DNA from: Alphaproteobacteria bacterium | GTDB lineage: Bacteria; Pseudomonadota; Alphaproteobacteria; UBA6615 | DNA length: 7,260 nt | Assembly (NCBI GenBank): GCA_013003285.1 | Contig: JABDJY010000113.1 | Coordinates: 1 to 7,260, forward strand | Direction: 5' to 3' | In this document: positions 5,215 to 7,260 of the stretch, in pieces | How positions within the stretch are numbered: the first letter of the stretch is position 1 | Layout: each line of letters opens with the position of its first letter | Made by a program: the position numbers and the translations under genes | The notes under the pieces: model-generated | Told to the model about the DNA's origin: nothing | The model's database searches: none | What the model saw: the letters and a program-made list of their open reading frames with translations, nothing else

Positions 5215-5892
5215 TTAGGCGGCCTGCAATCCCGCGTTAGCGGGAGTTCTGGCTTCGCGCCGCAGCTCTCGTGCCTTCAAGAGCACCACCACATGGGTGA
5301 TGATAAACAGCGGTACGAAGAAGCTGGGGAACAGATTAAGCGGCCACACTTCCATCGCACCGCTGGTCAGGGGACCTTCGACCAGATCCGGAAACGCGCC
5401 GGAAGTGAGGGTCGCGGCGATAACCGCCACCACAAAGTCGACCAGGCCGAGTGCATGGAAGGCGATAAACCGCCGGCTGGTGGCAAATGCGGGGTTGCGG
5501 GCCAACCGGGTGACGACGAACGGGGCGGTAAACCCGATCAAAATATCGCCGAAGCCGGCCGGCCATGCGAAGGCGGCGGGAAAGATATCATGGGCGTAGA
5601 GAATCAAAAACGTAAAACCCAGGACCCGCCAATGGTGCAGCATGGTCAAGGTGCGCAGGTCTTGGGCCAACACGAATGTACGTAGCCGGCTCGATAGAGC
5701 ATAGGCAGTGAAAAACAGGGCGACCGGAATGATCACGGCCAATCCGATCGGCCTAAACTGTTGACTTGGGTCGGTGGCAAAGAGGCCGGTGATGCCAACA
5801 TAGTAAGCGGCTATCGCCAATAAGGCGATAAGGGCTGCAATGGTGATTTTCGTCGAATTTTTCCAAGGTGCCGCGGTGTGTAGATCAGTCAT
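5215..5892 (-). CDS. Multi-pass membrane protein of unknown function, downstream of MarR
   Basis: I do not recognise a named family. The 225-residue protein has about six hydrophobic segments: near 16-38, 48-67, 89-108, 113-130, 143-165 and 187-206, with a short polar N-terminus and a basic C-terminal tail (KARELRREAR). No cleavable signal peptide; inner-membrane location is expected. Histidines lie in or beside the helices (86, 87, 101, 146, 200), together with the run FAWPAGFGDILIG (108-120), which looks like a conserved structural core. The histidines could bind haem or metal, or simply be structural; nothing seen decides this. ATG 5892 has AGGAG (plus 5900-5904) 7 bases upstream. It follows the MarR gene by 54 bases on the same strand, and that gap contains a palindrome matching the site at the MarR promoter, so MarR control is likely. 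Fast divergence is usual for such targets. Confidence 0.75.
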   Translation of the reverse strand: MTDLHTAAPWKNSTKITIAALIALLAIAAYYVGITGLFATDPSQQFRPIGLAVIIPVALFFTAYALSSRLRTFVLAQDLRTLTMLHHWRVLGFTFLILYAHDIFPAAFAWPAGFGDILIGFTAPFVVTRLARNPAFATSRRFIAFHALGLVDFVVAVIAATLTSGAFPDLVEGPLTSGAMEVWPLNLFPSFFVPLFIITHVVVLLKARELRREARTPANAGLQAA

Positions 5893-5913
5893 CGATTTGC
5901 TCCTGGTAATAGG

Positions 5914-5925
5914 GTGTAATTACAC
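5914..5925. promoter_or_regulatory. Palindromic operator upstream of the membrane-protein gene (probable MarR site 1)
   Basis: GTGTAATTACAC is a perfect 12-bp palindrome in the 54-base gap between the MarR stop and the membrane-protein start, 21 bases ahead of that ATG. With its right flank (5915-5930) it matches the site at the MarR promoter (6391-6406) at 13 of 16 positions. Size and symmetry fit a MarR dimer. No convincing core promoter was found in the gap, so it may regulate an atypical promoter or act as a roadblock. Confidence 0.6.
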
Positions 5926-5946
5926 GTAATAAGCCAAAAAAAGGGA

Positions 5947-6384
5947 TTACTCTTGGGTCAGGGATACGGCCACCGACAAATCGTCGAGCAGGCCCGCCCA
6001 ACGTTTCTGGCCAAGACCATCGACCAATTGGGATTGTGCTTTCCGCCACAGGGGTAATGCCCGGTCCAACAGTTGTTTTCCCTGCGGCGTCAAAGAGATG
6101 TTGCGGACTCGACGATCTTCACCGGGGGCGGTGCCGACCAGTTTGCGTTTGATCAGCGGTTGCAGATTCCGGGTCAGCGTCGTTCGGTCCATCACCATGA
6201 TGTCAGCAAGCTGGCTGAGCGGAAGCGGCCCTTGCTGCCATAAGGCGGCGAGGAGAGTGAACTGGGTTGCCTTGATATTGGCCGGTTGGAGTGCCGCATC
6301 GTACACCTGTGACAGCGCGCGCGACGCTTGGCGCACATTCGCGAGGGTGCAGGCGGTGACGTCGAGTGGGTTCGGTTTAGTCAT
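5947..6384 (-). CDS. MarR family transcriptional regulator
   Basis: A 145-residue winged helix-turn-helix regulator of standard MarR length. The N-terminal dimerisation helix covers about 10-35. The DNA-binding domain runs from about 40 to 100: TQFTLLAALWQQGPLPLSQLADIMVMD leads into the recognition helix RTTLTRNLQPLIKRKLV (67-83), followed by the wing GEDRRVRNISLTPQG (88-102) with the family's Asp-Arg-Arg tip. The C-terminal helices (104-140) complete the dimer. Members usually repress their own gene and a neighbouring one and let go on binding a small aromatic compound or on cysteine oxidation; the only cysteine here is Cys12, so a simple two-cysteine switch is unlikely. No ribosome site precedes ATG 6384; the predicted promoter would start transcription at or beside the ATG (leaderless message). 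It is divergent from the EamA-type transporter and upstream of the membrane-protein gene. Confidence 0.93.
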   Translation of the reverse strand: MTKPNPLDVTACTLANVRQASRALSQVYDAALQPANIKATQFTLLAALWQQGPLPLSQLADIMVMDRTTLTRNLQPLIKRKLVGTAPGEDRRVRNISLTPQGKQLLDRALPLWRKAQSQLVDGLGQKRWAGLLDDLSVAVSLTQE

Positions 6385-6389
6385 AATAG

Positions 6390-6401
6390 ATGTATATACA
6401 C
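6390..6401. promoter_or_regulatory. Palindromic operator over the MarR promoter (probable MarR site 2)
   Basis: TGTATATACA (6391-6400) is a perfect 10-bp palindrome; counting the outer bases it becomes ATGTATATACAC, one mismatch pair short of a 12-bp palindrome. It shares TGTA-NN-TACAC-N-TAAT with the site at 5915-5930. It ends 6 bases upstream of the MarR start codon and covers the predicted -10 hexamer, so repressor bound here would block polymerase: a textbook autoregulation layout. Confidence 0.6.
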
Positions 6402-6419
6402 CTAATTATCGGATTTCAA
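6391..6419 (-). promoter_or_regulatory. Candidate sigma-70 promoter of the MarR gene
   Basis: On the minus strand there is TTGAAA (plus 6414-6419, 5 of 6 to consensus), a 17-base spacer, and TATACA (plus 6391-6396, 4 of 6). The -10 lies inside the palindromic operator. The expected start of transcription, about 7 bases past the -10, falls on or next to the A of the MarR ATG at 6384, which agrees with the absence of a ribosome site. Confidence 0.5.
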
Positions 6420-6570
6420 TAGAGCCGAAACGAAATTTGTTCATATGTTCTGCTTCTGGGCGGGCAATAATTTGAGTATAGGCCGTTAGATTTGGTCCCT
6501 CTATGGCGAAAGCGGTGCTACGGTGCCAACGCGTGACTCGTGTTGCGCGGCGAGGAGTTCCGACAATCGC

Positions 6571-7260
6571 ATGACTAGTGTATCGACCGGCCCCGGCACT
6601 GCCGCCGGTAATCTGCGCGGCACCGGTTGGATGCTGCTGACCGGCCTGTTCTTTGTCGGGGTGACCGGTCTTGTCCGTCATCTGGGCACCGATATGAGCC
6701 CCATTCAGGCCGCTTTCATCCGCTATGCCTTCGGCTTCGTGCTGATGATCCCGGTATTCATGCGGCTTGAGACCCTGCGCCCGTCGAACGGCATATTGGG
6801 CCTCTACCTCTCTCGCGGACTGCTACACGGTATCGGCGTCTCTCTGTGGTTCTTCGCCATGGCGCGTATCCCCATCGCCGAAGTTACCGCGTTGGGTTTC
6901 ACGACACCGATCTTCACCACCATCGGGGCGGCGCTCTTTCTCAACGAGAAACTACGCATCCGTCGTATCGGCGCGGTGTTGGTGGCCTTCGGCGGGGTTC
7001 TGTTCATCTTGCGACCGGGCTTCGAAGCGGTGAGTATCGGCGCCATTGCGCAGGTCGCCGCGGCGCCGGTCTTTGCCGGCTCGTTCCTGATCGCCAAGAA
7101 GCTAACGGGGACGGAATCCAGCACGGCGATTGTCGCGTTTCTATCGATCATCGTCACACTGGTGTTGCTGCCCCTCGCCATATTGGTTTGGCGCACGCCG
7201 ACGATTACGGAGCTCATCGTGCTCTTCTTCGTAGCGGCGTTAGCGACCGCAGGTCATGTC
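6571..7260 (+). CDS. EamA/DMT superfamily transporter, N-terminal part (cut by the window edge)
   Basis: An open frame of 230 codons with no stop before the right edge. The translation is strongly hydrophobic and follows the EamA (drug/metabolite transporter) pattern: helix 1 GWMLLTGLFFVGVTGLVRHLG (about 19-39), the motif SPIQAAFIRYAFGFVLMIPV (43-62), then YLSRGLLHGIGVSLWFFAMARIPIAEVTALGFTTPIFTTIGAALFLNEKLRIRRIGAVLVAFGGVLFILRPG (about 81-152), which contains the typical SRG, AxxxxP-hAEV-hhF-P and LxEKhxxxRhhGhhhhhhGVhhhhRP signatures of the first EamA repeat. A second repeat begins near residue 160. The full protein should have about 300 residues and ten helices and sit in the inner membrane. 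The substrate is unknown; relatives export amino acids, nucleosides or S-adenosylmethionine. ATG 6571 is chosen from the conserved N-terminus; GAGGAG (6552-6557) lies 13 bases upstream, rather far. In-frame GTG 6523 is an alternative. Confidence 0.88.
   Translation, partial: MTSVSTGPGTAAGNLRGTGWMLLTGLFFVGVTGLVRHLGTDMSPIQAAFIRYAFGFVLMIPVFMRLETLRPSNGILGLYLSRGLLHGIGVSLWFFAMARIPIAEVTALGFTTPIFTTIGAALFLNEKLRIRRIGAVLVAFGGVLFILRPGFEAVSIGAIAQVAAAPVFAGSFLIAKKLTGTESSTAIVAFLSIIVTLVLLPLAILVWRTPTITELIVLFFVAALATAGHV

Noticed and set aside
5231..5244. CCCGC-GTTA-GCGGG hairpin near the end of the membrane-protein gene as a terminator
   Set aside because: It lies within the coding sequence of that gene and is not followed by a T-run on either strand.
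6767..7033. Plus-strand 88-codon open frame near the right end
   Set aside because: Out of frame with, and contained in, the transporter gene that starts at 6571 and stays open to the edge; its composition is Arg/Ser-rich.
6804..7217. Minus-strand open frame of 137 codons opposite the transporter
   Set aside because: The plus strand encodes a clear EamA pattern through the same stretch; this frame has no ribosome site or recognisable motif.

Overview
The window looks like chromosomal DNA from a GC-rich proteobacterium, most likely an alphaproteobacterium. This is an inference from gene content and codon use: a stress-type ECF sigma factor with a zinc anti-sigma factor, an Flp pilin, pirin, and a two-domain SnoaL/NTF2-like protein. 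No rRNA or tRNA is present to confirm it. I see no insertion sequences, phage genes, CRISPR array or integration scars.

Layout. (1) 113-706, minus strand: an NTF2/SnoaL-like protein. (2) Divergent from it, a plus-strand cluster: an ECF sigma factor (about 938-1534), a zinc-binding anti-sigma factor overlapping it by the four bases ATGA (1531-1842), and after a 134-base gap a flavodoxin-fold oxidoreductase (1977-2720). (3) An AT-rich non-coding stretch (2721-3034) leading to a lone Flp-type pilin (3035-3250), which ends in a good intrinsic terminator. (4) A divergent pair: pirin (3348-4220, minus) and a short-chain dehydrogenase (4369-5178, plus). (5) A minus-strand pair: a MarR regulator (5947-6384) followed by a multi-pass membrane protein of unknown function (5215-5892). 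(6) A plus-strand EamA/DMT-type transporter starting at 6571 and running off the right edge.

How the genes may work together. The sigma/anti-sigma pair is probably a one-step stress sensor; the flavoprotein behind it, and less surely the divergent NTF2-like gene, are the nearest candidate targets. The MarR gene carries its own logic: a near-perfect palindrome sits on its predicted -10 element, and a closely matching palindrome lies between it and the membrane-protein gene. This suggests an autoregulated repressor controlling its downstream neighbour. The pilin stands alone, with no Tad secretion genes in view. Pirin, the dehydrogenase and the transporter look like ordinary accessory metabolism genes.

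I do not see a clearly new multi-gene defence or mobile system. The best leads are the paired MarR operators with a predicted leaderless transcript, the compact soluble ECF/anti-sigma module beside a flavoprotein, and the orphan pilin behind an AT-rich leader.
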